Assembly (NCBI RefSeq): GCF_008932435.1
Contig: NZ_WBWE01000003.1
Span: 1 to 64,000, forward strand
DNA from: Brucella pseudintermedia
GTDB taxonomy: Bacteria > Pseudomonadota > Alphaproteobacteria > Rhizobiales > Rhizobiaceae
DNA: 64,000 nt
Direction: 5' to 3'
Under the pieces are notes generated by a model. That model was not told the DNA's origin. It was given only the letters and a program-made list of their open reading frames with translations, and did no database searches. Below are positions 16,406 through 35,530 of this stretch, piece after piece. A program made the position numbers and the translations under genes. How positions within the stretch are numbered: position 1 is the first letter of the stretch; each line of letters starts with the position of its first letter.

Positions 16406-16834
16406 ATGGCTAAGAAAATTGCAGGCCAGCTGAAGCTCCAGGTAGCGGCAGGTGCGGCCAATCCGTCGCCCCCGATCGGTCCGGCCCTGGGTCAGCGCGG
16501 CATCAACATCATGGAATTCTGCAAGGCGTTCAACGCTGCCTCGCAGGAAATGGAAAAGGGTTCTCCGATTCCGGTCGTGATCACCTATTACCAGGACAAG
16601 TCTTTCACTTTTGTGATGAAGACCCCTCCGGTGACCTACTTCCTCAAGAAGGCCGCCAACCTCAAGTCCGGTTCGAAGACCCCGGGCAAGGCAAGCGCCG
16701 GCACGATCACCCGCGACAAGGTTCGCACGATCGCTGAAGCGAAGATGAAGGATCTGAACGCCGCTGACATCGAAGCAGCGATGCGCATGATCGAAGGTTC
16801 TGCCCGTTCGATGGGCCTGGAAGTGGTGGGCTGA
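16406..16834 (+). CDS. rplK: 50S ribosomal protein L11
   Basis: The 142-residue L11 binds the GTPase-associated region of 23S rRNA. The N-terminal [21 protein letters not shown] is the proline-rich thiostrepton-site motif, and the C-terminal [20 protein letters not shown]-type region binds RNA. It begins 4 bases upstream of rplA's spacing in the conserved rplK-rplA pair. Confidence 0.98.
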   Translation: MAKKIAGQLKLQVAAGAANPSPPIGPALGQRGINIMEFCKAFNAASQEMEKGSPIPVVITYYQDKSFTFVMKTPPVTYFLKKAANLKSGSKTPGKASAGTITRDKVRTIAEAKMKDLNAADIEAAMRMIEGSARSMGLEVVG

Positions 16835-16838
16835 GACG

Positions 16839-17540
16839 ATGGCGAAGATTTCCAAGCGCATTAACAAGATCCGTGAAGGCGTCGATCGCAACAAGCTGTA
16901 CGATCTGTCGGCTGCTATCGGTCTCGTCAAGGAACGTGCTGTCGCCAAGTTCGATGAAACCATCGAAATCGCGATGAACCTCGGCGTCGATCCGCGTCAC
17001 GCCGACCAGATGGTCCGCGGCGTCGTCAACCTGCCGAATGGCACGGGCCGCACGGTTCGCGTTGCTGTTTTCGCTCGCGGCGACAAGGCTGAAGAAGCCA
17101 AGAAGGCTGGTGCTGACATCGTTGGTGCGGAAGATCTGTTCGAAACCGTCAATGGCGGCAAGATCGAATTCGATCGCTGCATTGCAACCCCGGACATGAT
17201 GCCGCTCGTCGGTCGTCTCGGTAAGGTTCTCGGCCCCCGTGGCATGATGCCGAACCCGAAGGTCGGCACCGTCACCACCGACGTTGCAGCCGCTGTTGCT
17301 GCTTCCAAGGGCGGTGCAGTCGAATTCCGCGTCGAGAAGGCTGGTATCATCCATGCCGGTATCGGCAAGGTTTCCTTCGACAATGCGAAGCTCGAAGAAA
17401 ACATCAAGGCTTTCGCTGACGCCGTTATCAAGGCAAAGCCGTCGGCTGCCAAGGGTGAATATGTCAAGCGCGTGTCGATTTCCTCGACCATGGGCGTTGG
17501 CGTCAAGGTCGACCCGGCAACCGTCAAGGTCGTGGCTTGA
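16839..17540 (+). CDS. rplA: 50S ribosomal protein L1
   Basis: The 233-residue L1 forms the mobile L1 stalk at the ribosomal E site. It is also the usual autogenous repressor of rplKA. Family motifs include [20 protein letters not shown] and [15 protein letters not shown]. It starts 4 bases after rplK stops, so translation is probably coupled. Confidence 0.98.
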   Translation: MAKISKRINKIREGVDRNKLYDLSAAIGLVKERAVAKFDETIEIAMNLGVDPRHADQMVRGVVNLPNGTGRTVRVAVFARGDKAEEAKKAGADIVGAEDLFETVNGGKIEFDRCIATPDMMPLVGRLGKVLGPRGMMPNPKVGTVTTDVAAAVAASKGGAVEFRVEKAGIIHAGIGKVSFDNAKLEENIKAFADAVIKAKPSAAKGEYVKRVSISSTMGVGVKVDPATVKVVA

Positions 17541-17634
17541 GTTTTTCGGGCTCCGGTTCGCCGGGGCCTAAGCCTTTCCTGAAAGGGGAGGCGCAAGGCC
17601 GCCAGCCTGCCTCGAGGGGCGAAAGGCAAGAATT

Positions 17635-17676
17635 CCGGATCGCAAGATCCGGATAGCCGGATGAAAATCCGGTTAT
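17635..17676 (+). repeat. Two adjacent GNRA-tetraloop hairpins
   Basis: CCGGATC-GCAA-GATCCGG (17635-17652) is followed without a gap by ATAGCCGGAT-GAAA-ATCCGGTTAT (17653-17676, one G-U pair). Both loops are GNRA tetraloops, which points to a functional RNA fold and not merely a palindrome in DNA. Confidence 0.65.
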
Positions 17677-17929
17677 CCTGTCCGAGATTGCAGGCGGATA
17701 ATCACTGTTAAAGTGATTGCCTTAAAAACAAAGCCTGCATGAGACGTGGAATAACCCTGTTTCGCACGAATGTGCATGCAAGGTTTGAACCGTAGTTGCC
17801 TTTGGGTGAAGCCTGCTTGCAGGTGGAGCTGAAGGGGACAGGATCCTCGAACGTCGGGCTGACTGTGAAGTTTGTCCGGCAAAGGCAACCCGGCAGGGCA
17901 TGTGTTGTCCTGTCAACTGGAGAGAGACA
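17677..17929 (+). promoter_or_regulatory. Probable L10 (rplJ-rplL) autoregulatory leader
   Basis: A 250-base untranslated stretch directly before rplJ is the position of the L10 leader in many bacteria, where the L10-L7/L12 complex binds its own mRNA. Complementary segments such as TTGCC (near 17797) and GGCAA (near 17879) are present. The fold was not computed, so the exact limits are uncertain. Confidence 0.5.
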
Positions 17930-18448
17930 GTGGATAGAGCGGAAAAGCGCGAATTTGTCGCGTGGCTGAACGGCGCTTTCAAAGAGTCCGGTTCGGTCGT
18001 CGTGGCCCACTATACCGGTCTCACCGTTGCGCAGATGAGCGATCTTCGCTCGAAGATGCGTGATGCAGGTGGGTCCGTTAAAGTCGCGAAAAACCGCCTT
18101 GCCAAAATCGCTCTTCAGGGCACGGAATCGGAAGGTATTGCTGACCTGTTTACGGGTCAGACGGTCGTTGCTTACGCAAACGATCCGATCGCCGCTCCGA
18201 AAGTAGCCGTCGAATTCGCCAAGGCTAACGACAAGCTCGTTATCCTCGGCGGTGCAATGGGTGCAACGACGCTTAACGCCGATGGCGTCAAGTCGCTTGC
18301 TTCGCTCCCGTCGCTCGACGAACTGCGCGCAAAGCTGGTTGGTATGATCCAGACCCCGGCCCAGCGTCTTGCAGTACTTACCAGCGCTCCGGCGGGCCAG
18401 ATCGCCCGCGTTATCGGCGCGCACGCCCGGAAGAACGAGGCGGCTTAA
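17930..18448 (+). CDS. rplJ: 50S ribosomal protein L10
   Basis: The 172-residue L10 anchors L7/L12 dimers to the ribosomal stalk through its C-terminal helix. The N-terminal domain has [18 protein letters not shown] and [12 protein letters not shown]. The start codon is GTG at 17930 with GGAGAGA upstream; the longer upstream frame lacks a site. rplL follows 51 bases later. Confidence 0.97.
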   Translation: MDRAEKREFVAWLNGAFKESGSVVVAHYTGLTVAQMSDLRSKMRDAGGSVKVAKNRLAKIALQGTESEGIADLFTGQTVVAYANDPIAAPKVAVEFAKANDKLVILGGAMGATTLNADGVKSLASLPSLDELRAKLVGMIQTPAQRLAVLTSAPAGQIARVIGAHARKNEAA

Positions 18449-18499
18449 GGCCGTTTCTCGCTGTCAACAGTTCAAACCTTTATAATAGGAAGTACAAAA

Positions 18500-18874
18500 A
18501 TGGCTGATCTCGCAAAGATCGTTGAAGACCTTTCGGCCCTGACCGTTCTGGAAGCCGCTGAGCTGTCCAAGCTTCTCGAAGAGAAGTGGGGCGTTTCGGC
18601 TGCTGCTCCGGTCGCTGTTGCTGCTGCTGGTGGCGCTGCCCCTGCTGCTGCTGCAGAAGAAAAGACCGAATTCGACGTCGTTCTCGCTGACGGCGGCGCT
18701 AACAAGATCAACGTGATCAAGGAAGTGCGCGCAATCACCGGTCTCGGCCTCAAGGAAGCCAAGGACCTGGTCGAAGGCGCTCCGAAGGCTGTCAAGGAAG
18801 GCGCTTCGAAGGACGAAGCTGAGAAGATCAAGGCACAGCTCGAAGCTGCTGGCGCCAAGGTCGAACTCAAGTAA
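18500..18874 (+). CDS. rplL: 50S ribosomal protein L7/L12
   Basis: The 124-residue stalk protein has an N-terminal dimerisation domain, an Ala-rich hinge (about 36-54) and the factor-binding C-terminal domain ([35 protein letters not shown]). It is present in multiple copies on the ribosome and recruits translational GTPases. AGGAAG precedes the ATG. Confidence 0.98.
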   Translation: MADLAKIVEDLSALTVLEAAELSKLLEEKWGVSAAAPVAVAAAGGAAPAAAAEEKTEFDVVLADGGANKINVIKEVRAITGLGLKEAKDLVEGAPKAVKEGASKDEAEKIKAQLEAAGAKVELK

Positions 18875-18886
18875 GTTCGGACTATT

Positions 18887-19004
18887 CTGGCGGATGGTTA
18901 TCCATCCGCCAGTTCCGCCGGACTTCCGGTGGATCGGATGACTGGAACCCTTTTCCTGAGCGCCGGAACGGCTTTCAGGAAACGGGTTTTAGCCCGTTAG
19001 AAGG
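18887..19004 (+). other. Hairpin array in the rplL-rpoB spacer (possible attenuator)
   Basis: The strongest element is CTGGCGGATGG (18887-18897) pairing perfectly with CCATCCGCCAG (18902-18912) around TTAT, just after the rplL stop. Further on, TTTCCTGA pairs with TCAGGAAA (about 18953-18983, enclosing GCCG/CGGC), then AACGGG with CCCGTT (about 18981-18997). In enterics the same spacer holds an attenuator and an RNase III site; no T-run is present here. Confidence 0.55.
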
Positions 19005-19077
19005 ACCGCTGAAAGGCGGCGATGATAAAGGCCGCAAGGCGTGAGCAAGCCGCAAGGCTATAGAACGAGGAGCGACG

Positions 19078-23211
<4,134 letters not shown>

Positions 23212-23218
23212 ACTTCAA

Positions 23219-23247
23219 GGCGCGCCATGGTATTGCCGTGGCGCGCC
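23219..23247 (+). other. Strong stem-loop in the rpoB-rpoC spacer
   Basis: GGCGCGCCATGG (23219-23230) pairs with CCGTGGCGCGCC (23236-23247) as a 12-bp helix with one G-U pair and a TATTG loop, 8 bases after the rpoB stop. No T-run follows. A second imperfect hairpin (CTCGTTT to AAACGAG, about 23254-23299) follows. Confidence 0.65.
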
Positions 23248-23412
23248 GGTAAACTCGTTTTCGATGACGGCGGGTTTTTTCCGCAAGAGGAAACGAGACT
23301 ACGGCAAGCCAGTTCATAACTGCGTAGCACCGCGATTTCTTTTCAGGATGGCAAGGATTTTCAGCTTGTCATCGACGACACAGGGCGACGGATCGCCCTC
23401 AAGGAGAACGGC

Positions 23413-27615
<4,203 letters not shown>

Positions 27616-27636
27616 AGATAGGCAGATGTGAAACTG

Positions 27637-27666
27637 AAAAAGGCCGCCCCGAAAGGCGGCCTTTTT
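27637..27666 (+). terminator. Rho-independent terminator of the rpoBC operon
   Basis: AAAAAGGCCGCC (27637-27648) pairs with GGCGGCCTTTTT (27655-27666) around CCGAAA. This is a textbook intrinsic terminator 22 bases after rpoC. Confidence 0.95.
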
Positions 27667-27741
27667 CTTGAACGTCGATCTGGAAATGATCTGGATCGGA
27701 GCGGTCGGTGTCTAACGAACTGTGCCGAACCGCTCCTTACA

Positions 27742-28158
27742 TTATTGATCGAGACGGGATATGCGCCAGCGCAGGAGGTCGGCTTTGCAGGCGCGTTCAA
27801 AATCTCCAGCACCGCTGCCGCCCATTGCGGCATCGGCGACACGACGACATTCGGCTTTTCTGAATAGTTCGAACTGACGTTCGGATGCCGCCAGCGATTT
27901 CAGTGCGGCTTCGCTCGCCGAAGAACCGGTATCCGTGATGTCCTTGCGAAGCTTTTTCAGCTTCGCCGCCAATTCACTTTTCGCCTGTTTTTCGAGCTTG
28001 TCCAGGCAAGGTGCGAGTTCGGTTCGCGGCTGCGAGCCGATCTGCGCGTTACATTGGGCGAGGGCCCCTTGTTCCTGTCCGACGCCTTGAGCGTGAGCTG
28101 GAAGGATAACAGAAGAAAGCAGAATACCGAGAAGCGCGGAGCCGAAGGCGGTTTTCAT
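27742..28158 (-). CDS. Exported LprI/DUF1311-like protein
   Basis: The 138-residue product begins with a signal peptide (MKTAFGSALLGILLSSVILPAHA). The mature part has four cysteines (LAQCNA, APCLDK, AECRR, ERACKA) and a helical ASERQFELFRKAECRRVADA stretch. This resembles the DUF1311 or lysozyme-inhibitor LprI-type small periplasmic proteins. The assignment is tentative. Of two adjacent ATGs, 28158 has the better spacing from GGAG. It is convergent with rpoC. Confidence 0.72.
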   Translation of the reverse strand: MKTAFGSALLGILLSSVILPAHAQGVGQEQGALAQCNAQIGSQPRTELAPCLDKLEKQAKSELAAKLKKLRKDITDTGSSASEAALKSLAASERQFELFRKAECRRVADAAMGGSGAGDFERACKADLLRWRISRLDQ

Positions 28159-28384
28159 CATTATCTCCAAAAAATATCGGTTGTCGGAACCACTGTCGAC
28201 AATGAGGTATGAAATTAAACGTATGAAAGTTCAGCAATTATCGAAGAGTATCATCAAATTCGAGCGGTTTGAGGGCAAGGGGTCTGGAAACAAACACTTC
28301 GCCAATAGCAGCGCCGAACAGCAAAACGGCCGGGCGGTTTGGGGCAGGGCAGCCAACAAGCTACTGCAATCTCGGGGCCTGACA

Positions 28385-28418
28385 GAAAAAACGCGGGGTG
28401 GTGGCCCCGCGTTCGCTT
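28385..28418 (-). terminator. Rho-independent terminator of the acidic-protein gene
   Basis: On the minus strand AACGCGGGG pairs with CCCCGCGTT around CCACCA and runs into a T-run (As at 28385-28390 on the plus strand). It lies immediately after the stop codon of the gene at 28419. Confidence 0.85.
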
Positions 28419-28739
28419 TTATTCTTCGTCTTCATCACCGTCGAATTCGATCAGCGCGACTTCGCCACTCAGCGCCGTTGCCCAGGCGCTCTTGTGTGGT
28501 TCTTCTTCCGGCTCTTCGGTCAGTGTACCCATCTCCAGGAGTTCGGCTTCATGGTAGCCTTCTTCAGCGAGAATGCTGAGAACGGTCTGAACCAGATCTT
28601 CATTCTCGTCCGATTTCAAAAGCAGGTGCACTTCGACGGGGGATTCTTCGCCTTCGTTCCAGACATCAGCGATAACGAGATGGACGATCGGCGAATCGTC
28701 GCCCGCAGGTGTGGAATCATTTGTGGATGTGGAAGACAT
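28419..28739 (-). CDS. Small acidic protein of unknown function
   Basis: The 106-residue product is strongly acidic, with EEPEEEP and a C-terminal FDGDEDEE. A Ser/Thr-rich start (MSSTSTNDSTPAGDDSP) is followed by a beta-alpha region (VHLVIADVWNEGEESPVEVHLL). I do not recognise a family. ATG 28739 is chosen because AAGGG lies 7-11 bases upstream and the extension beyond it looks non-coding. It has its own terminator and is divergent from the str operon. Confidence 0.7.
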   Translation of the reverse strand: MSSTSTNDSTPAGDDSPIVHLVIADVWNEGEESPVEVHLLLKSDENEDLVQTVLSILAEEGYHEAELLEMGTLTEEPEEEPHKSAWATALSGEVALIEFDGDEDEE

Positions 28740-29218
28740 TGAGAAACCCTTAATATTCGGTTGCGTTTCGACTCGGATGTGCTTCAATAGCCTGACCTGA
28801 GCGGCTGCGCCATGCTTGCATAGGAAAATGACGGTTTTGATCGCGTAATATTAGCGAACCGGCGTCAAATGCGGCGCAATAACCTGTCCGGCTAGCGTCA
28901 AAACGCCGGTTTCAGGTCTTTCAGTGAAGAAACTTGGGCCGTTGCCCTTGACGAAACGTCGCTAAAGACGTATCAGCAGCCCATCTGAGCCGATGTGAGA
29001 CAGGCTTTTTCGGGACGACGCGTCCTGAAGTTCATCTCAAACAGGGTTCGTTTTACGATCGAAATGCAACTTGCCGTTCGCATGAAGCGTCAGCTTCCTC
29101 TGCTTTTGTTCGGGGTGGCCACCGGTTGACGAGGGCTGACTCCGAATTCGTGCATGAGCATGCCGGTGAAACGGCCCTTTGGGGCGTGGATACGAGATTT
29201 TTTAAAGAGGAAGGTTGT
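28740..29218. other. Divergent control region before the str operon
   Basis: This 479-base region separates the acidic-protein gene from rpsL. It contains a strong plus-strand promoter-like sequence at 28948-28976, leaving an rpsL leader of about 240 bases. No coding sequence is supported. Confidence 0.6.
28948..28976 (+). promoter_or_regulatory. Probable promoter of the str-S10-spc operon
   Basis: TTGACG (28948-28953), an exact 17-base spacer, then TATCAG (28971-28976). It is the best sigma70-like match upstream of rpsL. Confidence 0.6.
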
Positions 29219-29590
29219 ATGCCAACCGTAAACCAGCTTATCCGCAAGCCGCGCATTGCGCCGGTAAAGCGTAATAAGGTTCCTGCACTGCAGGCAAACC
29301 CTCAGAAGCGCGGCGTTTGCACCCGCGTTTACACGACGACCCCAAAGAAGCCGAACTCGGCTCTGCGTAAGGTTGCCAAGGTTCGTCTGACGAACGGCTT
29401 CGAAGTCATCGGTTATATCCCTGGTGAAGGGCATAACCTGCAGGAGCATTCCGTCGTCATGATCCGCGGCGGTCGTGTAAAGGACTTGCCGGGTGTGCGT
29501 TACCACATCATCCGCGGCGTTCTCGACACCCAGGGCGTCAAGAACCGCAAGCAGCGCCGTTCCAAGTACGGTGCAAAGCGTCCGAAGTAA
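29219..29590 (+). CDS. rpsL: 30S ribosomal protein S12
   Basis: The 123-residue S12 lies at the decoding centre. Lys43 ([12 protein letters not shown]) and Lys88 ([12 protein letters not shown]), the common streptomycin-resistance positions, are wild type. Start ATG 29219 follows GAGGAAGG. First gene of the str operon. Confidence 0.98.
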   Translation: MPTVNQLIRKPRIAPVKRNKVPALQANPQKRGVCTRVYTTTPKKPNSALRKVAKVRLTNGFEVIGYIPGEGHNLQEHSVVMIRGGRVKDLPGVRYHIIRGVLDTQGVKNRKQRRSKYGAKRPK

Positions 29591-29656
29591 GATTTTCCGG
29601 GGATACCGGCCGCCGGAAGGCGAGCTGAGCCCGATGTAATTGAAAGAAGAGACGAA

Positions 29657-30127
29657 ATGTCCAGACGCCATAAGGCTGAGAAGCGTGAGATCAATCCGGA
29701 TCCGAAGTTCGGCGATCTCGTTATCACGAAGTTCATGAATGCAGTCATGCTTCATGGCAAGAAGTCGGTTGCCGAAAGCATCGTTTACGGTGCGCTCGAT
29801 GCAATCGAAGCCAAGGCAAAGTCCGAGCCGGTCGCGCTGTTCCATCAGGCGCTCGACAACGTAGCTCCGCACATCGAAGTCCGTTCGCGCCGCGTTGGTG
29901 GTGCAACCTATCAGGTTCCGGTCGATGTGCGTCCAGAACGCCGCCAGGCACTTGCCATCCGTTGGCTCATCAATGCTGCTCGTGGCCGCAACGAGACGAC
30001 GATGATCGATCGTCTTTCCGGTGAGCTGCTTGATGCTGCCAACAACCGTGGTTCTGCTGTGAAGAAGCGTGAAGACACGCATCGCATGGCTGAAGCCAAC
30101 CGCGCCTTCTCGCATTACCGCTGGTAA
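29657..30127 (+). CDS. rpsG: 30S ribosomal protein S7
   Basis: The 156-residue S7 nucleates the 30S head domain and, in enterics, represses the str operon. It opens [18 protein letters not shown] and carries [23 protein letters not shown]-type helices. It lies 66 bases after rpsL and 30 before fusA. Confidence 0.98.
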   Translation: MSRRHKAEKREINPDPKFGDLVITKFMNAVMLHGKKSVAESIVYGALDAIEAKAKSEPVALFHQALDNVAPHIEVRSRRVGGATYQVPVDVRPERRQALAIRWLINAARGRNETTMIDRLSGELLDAANNRGSAVKKREDTHRMAEANRAFSHYRW

Positions 30128-30157
30128 TCGTCGAAACCTATTCAAAGAGCGACTATC

Positions 30158-32242
30158 ATGGCCCGCGAATATAAAATCGAAGACTACCGCAATTTCGGTA
30201 TCATGGCTCACATCGACGCCGGCAAGACGACGATGACCGAGCGCATTCTGTTCTACACCGGCAAGAACCACAAGATCGGCGAAACCCACGATGGTGCGTC
30301 GACCATGGACTGGATGGAGCAGGAGCAGGAACGCGGTATCACGATCACTTCCGCTGCTACGACTACGTTCTGGCAGGGCCGTGACGGTAAGAAGCGCCGC
30401 TTCAACATCATCGACACGCCCGGTCACGTTGACTTCACGATTGAAGTTGAGCGTAGCCTGCGCGTTCTCGACGGCGCAATCGCGCTGCTCGACGCCAATG
30501 CTGGCGTTGAGCCTCAGACCGAAACCGTGTGGCGTCAGGCTGAAAAGTACCACGTCCCGCGCATGGTCTTCGTCAACAAGATGGACAAGATCGGTGCCGA
30601 TTTCTACCGTTGCGTGGAAATGGTTGGCTCGCGTCTTGGCGCAGTCGCACTCCCGGTTCAGCTGCCGATCGGCGCTGAAAACGAGTTCGAAGGCGTCATC
30701 GATCTGATCGAAATGAAGGCCCTGACCTGGGACGGCACAATCGGCGCGGCTGCGACGGTTGGTGAAGTTCCTGCCCATCTGAAGGACAAGGCTGAAGAAT
30801 ACCGCGAAAAGCTCATCGAGCTGGCCGTGGAAATCGATGAAGCTGCAATGGAAGCTTACCTCGAAGGTACCATGCCCACGAATGACGAGCTGCGCGCTCT
30901 GATCCGTAAGGGTACCATCGACGTCAAGTTCCATCCGATCCTTTGCGGTACCGCGTTCAAGAACCGTGGCGTTCAGCCGCTTCTCGACGCTGTTGTGGAA
31001 TTCCTTCCTGCTCCGACCGACGTGCCTGCCATCAAGGGCATTGATGTCAAGACGGAAGCTGAAACCACCCGTGAATCTTCGGATGAAGCACCGCTTTCGA
31101 TGCTCGCATTCAAGATCATGAACGATCCGTTCGTTGGTTCGCTGACCTTCGCCCGCATCTATTCGGGCAAGCTGACCAAGGGCGTTTCGCTCGAAAACAC
31201 CGTCAAGGGCAAGCGTGAGCGTATCGGCCGTATGCTGCAGATGCACTCCAACAGCCGTGAAGACATCGAAGAAGCCTTCGCAGGCGACATCGTTGCTCTG
31301 GCTGGCCTCAAGGAAACCACGACTGGCGATACGCTTTGCGATCCGCTGAAGCCGGTTATCCTCGAGCGCATGGAATTCCCGGATCCGGTTATCGAAATCG
31401 CTATCGAGCCGAAGACCAAGGCCGACCAGGAAAAGATGGGCATCGCGCTCAATCGTCTGGCTGCTGAAGATCCTTCTTTCCGTGTCAAGTCGGATGAAGA
31501 GTCCGGGCAGACCATCATCGCCGGCATGGGCGAACTTCACCTCGACATTCTCGTCGATCGCATGAAGCGCGAATTCAAGGTTGAAGCCAACGTCGGTGCT
31601 CCGCAGGTTGCTTACCGTGAATCGATCACCCGTCAGGCTGAAGTCGATTACACCCACAAGAAGCAGTCGGGTGGTTCGGGTCAGTTCGCTCGCGTGAAGA
31701 TCATCTTCGAACCGCATGACGGCGACGATTTCATCTTCGAATCGAAGATTGTCGGCGGCTCGGTTCCGAAGGAATACATTCCGGGTGTCCAGAAGGGTAT
31801 CGAAAGCGTCATGGGTGCAGGCCCACTGGCTGGCTTCCCGATGCTCGGCGTGAAGGCCACTCTGATCGACGGCGCGTACCATGACGTTGACTCGTCTGTT
31901 CTCGCCTTCGAAATCGCGTCCCGTGCAGCGTTCCGTGAAGGTGCGCAGAAGGCTGGCGCTCAGCTCCTCGAACCGATCATGAAGGTCGAGGTTGTCACGC
32001 CGGAAGATTACGTTGGTGACGTTATCGGCGATCTGAATTCGCGTCGCGGTCAGATTTCCGGCACCGAAGCCCGCGGCATCGCCACGGTCGTCAATGCGAT
32101 GGTTCCGCTGGCCAACATGTTTGGCTACGTAAACAGCTTGCGTTCGATGTCCCAGGGCCGTGCACAGTACACGATGCAGTTCGACCATTATGAGCCGGTT
32201 CCGACGGCGGTCGCACAGGAAATCCAGAAGAAGTTTGCGTGA
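30158..32242 (+). CDS. fusA: Elongation factor G
   Basis: The 694-residue translocase GTPase has AHIDAGKTT (G1), [11 protein letters not shown] (G2), DTPGHVDFT (G3) and NKMDKIGAD (G4). Domain IV carries the tip region and [16 protein letters not shown] single standard-length fusA is seen with no second copy in the window. Ribosome site is modest (AAAGAG). Confidence 0.98.
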   Translation: MAREYKIEDYRNFGIMAHIDAGKTTMTERILFYTGKNHKIGETHDGASTMDWMEQEQERGITITSAATTTFWQGRDGKKRRFNIIDTPGHVDFTIEVERSLRVLDGAIALLDANAGVEPQTETVWRQAEKYHVPRMVFVNKMDKIGADFYRCVEMVGSRLGAVALPVQLPIGAENEFEGVIDLIEMKALTWDGTIGAAATVGEVPAHLKDKAEEYREKLIELAVEIDEAAMEAYLEGTMPTNDELRALIRKGTIDVKFHPILCGTAFKNRGVQPLLDAVVEFLPAPTDVPAIKGIDVKTEAETTRESSDEAPLSMLAFKIMNDPFVGSLTFARIYSGKLTKGVSLENTVKGKRERIGRMLQMHSNSREDIEEAFAGDIVALAGLKETTTGDTLCDPLKPVILERMEFPDPVIEIAIEPKTKADQEKMGIALNRLAAEDPSFRVKSDEESGQTIIAGMGELHLDILVDRMKREFKVEANVGAPQVAYRESITRQAEVDYTHKKQSGGSGQFARVKIIFEPHDGDDFIFESKIVGGSVPKEYIPGVQKGIESVMGAGPLAGFPMLGVKATLIDGAYHDVDSSVLAFEIASRAAFREGAQKAGAQLLEPIMKVEVVTPEDYVGDVIGDLNSRRGQISGTEARGIATVVNAMVPLANMFGYVNSLRSMSQGRAQYTMQFDHYEPVPTAVAQEIQKKFA

Positions 32243-32304
32243 TCTAAGGGTCACGCTCCCAATTAAAAGAATGCCTGAGCAGGCTAAATTTACGGAGAGC
32301 TCAA

Positions 32305-33480
<1,176 letters not shown>

Positions 33481-33496
33481 TGAAGGTTTGTGCAGG

Positions 33497-33520
33497 AACG
33501 CTCGCTCTGGAGCGAGCGTT
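33497..33520 (+). other. Stem-loop between tuf copy 2 and rpsJ
   Basis: AACGCTCGCT (33497-33506) pairs perfectly with AGCGAGCGTT (33511-33520) around CTGG. Without a T-run it is more likely an RNA processing or partial termination point at the str/S10 boundary, possibly the S10 leader control element. Confidence 0.6.
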
Positions 33521-33544
33521 TCCGCGTAACAAGGAACAGATGAA

Positions 33545-33853
33545 ATGAACGGTCAAAACATCCGCATTCGCCTGAAGGCGTTTGATCATCGGATCCTTGA
33601 CGCTTCGACGCGGGAAATCGTGTCGACTGCCAAGCGTACCGGTGCAAATGTGCGCGGACCGATCCCGCTTCCAACACGGATCGAGAAGTTCACGGTTAAC
33701 CGGTCGCCGCACATCGACAAGAAGAGCCGCGAGCAGTTCGAGATGCGCACGCACAAGCGTCTTCTCGATATCGTTGACCCGACCCCGCAGACGGTGGACG
33801 CGCTGATGAAGCTCGATCTGTCCGCTGGTGTCGATGTCGAGATCAAGCTTTAA
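33545..33853 (+). CDS. rpsJ: 30S ribosomal protein S10
   Basis: The 102-residue S10 ([19 protein letters not shown]) binds the 30S head and also NusB and NusG during transcription. First gene of the S10 block, reached without a separate obvious promoter 64 bases after tuf. Confidence 0.98.
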   Translation: MNGQNIRIRLKAFDHRILDASTREIVSTAKRTGANVRGPIPLPTRIEKFTVNRSPHIDKKSREQFEMRTHKRLLDIVDPTPQTVDALMKLDLSAGVDVEIKL

Positions 33854-33882
33854 TCGGCTTGAGGACGGAAGGAACGAACCCG

Positions 33883-34599
33883 ATGCGTTCAGGTGTTATT
33901 GCACAGAAGCTGGGCATGACCCGCGTCTATAACGACGCCGGCGAGCATGTGCCGGTGACGGTTCTCCGCATGGAGAACTGCCACGTGGTAGCTCAGCGTA
34001 CAGTTGAAAAGAACGGTTACACGGCTGTTCAGCTTGGCGTTGGTATCGCCAAGGTAAAGAACACGTCCAAGGCTATGCGCGGTCATTTCGCGAAGGCCGA
34101 GGTCGAGCCGAAGGCGAAGCTCGCGGAATTCCGCGTTTCGCCGGATAACCTCCTCGAAGTCGGCGCTGAAATCACCGCCGAACACTTCGTCGCCGGCCAG
34201 AAGGTCGACGTGACGGGTACTTCGATCGGTAAGGGCTTTGCCGGTGTTATGAAGCGTCATAACTTCGGTGGCCATCGTGCTTCGCACGGTAACTCCATTA
34301 CTCACCGCGCTCACGGCTCGACCGGTCAGCGTCAGGACCCGGGTAAGGTGTTCAAGGGCAAGAAGATGGCTGGTCACATGGGCCAGACCCGCGTAACCAC
34401 GCAGAATATTGAAGTTGTCTCGACGGACAGCGATCGCGGCCTGATCCTGGTTCGCGGTGCGGTTCCGGGCTCCAAGGGTGCCTGGATTCTCGTGCGCGAC
34501 GCGGTAAAGGTCTCGCTGCCTGAGAACGCGCCAAAGCCGGCCGCTCTGCGTGCAGGTGCCGCGAAGGCCGAAGCTGCCGCGACTGAGGGAGCCGAATAA
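33883..34599 (+). CDS. rplC: 50S ribosomal protein L3
   Basis: The 238-residue L3 nucleates 50S assembly near the peptidyl-transferase centre. [19 protein letters not shown] and [18 protein letters not shown] are the core loop motifs. ATG 33883 is preferred over an upstream in-frame start, since the family begins [13 protein letters not shown]. Its stop overlaps the start of rplD by one base. Confidence 0.97.
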   Translation: MRSGVIAQKLGMTRVYNDAGEHVPVTVLRMENCHVVAQRTVEKNGYTAVQLGVGIAKVKNTSKAMRGHFAKAEVEPKAKLAEFRVSPDNLLEVGAEITAEHFVAGQKVDVTGTSIGKGFAGVMKRHNFGGHRASHGNSITHRAHGSTGQRQDPGKVFKGKKMAGHMGQTRVTTQNIEVVSTDSDRGLILVRGAVPGSKGAWILVRDAVKVSLPENAPKPAALRAGAAKAEAAATEGAE

Positions 34600-35219
34600 T
34601 GGATCTCACGATTACCACTCTTGAAGGCAAGGATGCCGGCAAGGTCAAGCTGAACGAAGAAATCTTCGGCCTCGACCCGCGTGACGACATTCTTCAGCGC
34701 GTCGTGCGCTGGCAGCTGGCTCGCCGCCAGCAGGGCTCCCATAAGGCTCAGGGCCGTGGCGACGTAAGCCGCACCGGCGCCAAGATGTACAAGCAGAAGG
34801 GTACGGGCCGCGCTCGTCACCATTCGGCTCGCGCACCGCAGTTCCGCGGCGGTGGTCAGGCTCACGGACCGGTTGTCCGTTCGCACGATCACGATCTGCC
34901 GAAGAAGGTTCGCGCTCTTGGCCTGCGTCATGCCCTGTCTGCAAAGGCAAAGGCATCTGACCTGATCATCATCGATGATCTGGCTGCAACGGAAGCCAAG
35001 ACGAAGCAGCTTGTTTCGCAGTTCGCCAAGCTCGGTCTTGAAAATGCACTCCTCATCGGCGGTGCAGAGATCGACGTGAACTTCCAGCGCGCGGCTTCGA
35101 ACATCCCGAACATCGACGTTCTGCCAGTGCAGGGCATCAATGTTTACGACATCCTTCGCCGCGGCAAGCTCGTTCTTTCCAAGGCGGCTGTCGAAGCCCT
35201 CGAGGAGCGTTTCAAATGA
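34599..35219 (+). CDS. rplD: 50S ribosomal protein L4
   Basis: The 206-residue L4 lines the exit tunnel with a loop including [17 protein letters not shown]. In enterics L4 also represses the S10 operon. It overlaps both rplC (one base) and rplW (four bases), indicating translational coupling. Confidence 0.98.
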   Translation: MDLTITTLEGKDAGKVKLNEEIFGLDPRDDILQRVVRWQLARRQQGSHKAQGRGDVSRTGAKMYKQKGTGRARHHSARAPQFRGGGQAHGPVVRSHDHDLPKKVRALGLRHALSAKAKASDLIIIDDLAATEAKTKQLVSQFAKLGLENALLIGGAEIDVNFQRAASNIPNIDVLPVQGINVYDILRRGKLVLSKAAVEALEERFK

Positions 35220-35509
35220 CTGATCTTCGCCATTACGACGTGATCGTCAGCCCGGTTATCACCGAGAAGTCCACCATGGTTTCCGAACACAACCAGGTCG
35301 TCTTCAACGTAGCCCGCAAGGCAACGAAGCCGGAAATCAAGGCTGCAGTCGAAGCGCTGTTCGGCGTCAAGGTTACCGCAGTCAACACTGCAGTGCGCAA
35401 GGGTAAGGTCAAGCGTTTCCGCGGCCTTATCGGGCGCCAGAGCGACGTCAAGAAAGCGATCGTTACTTTGGCCGAAGGCCAGAGCATCGACGTTTCGACC
35501 GGTCTCTGA
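35216..35509 (+). CDS. rplW: 50S ribosomal protein L23
   Basis: The 97-residue L23 sits at the tunnel exit and docks trigger factor and SRP. Typical [12 protein letters not shown]-like start ([16 protein letters not shown]) and [19 protein letters not shown]. Starts within the rplD stop (ATGA). Confidence 0.98.
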   Translation: MTDLRHYDVIVSPVITEKSTMVSEHNQVVFNVARKATKPEIKAAVEALFGVKVTAVNTAVRKGKVKRFRGLIGRQSDVKKAIVTLAEGQSIDVSTGL

Positions 35510-35530
35510 GAGGCCATGGAGTAAGAGACA

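Larger units (their letters stand above)
17541..17929. other. Long spacer rplA-rplJ
   Basis: This 389-base spacer contains tandem tetraloop hairpins (17635-17676) and the probable L10 leader (17677-17929). No gene is supported. Confidence 0.7.
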
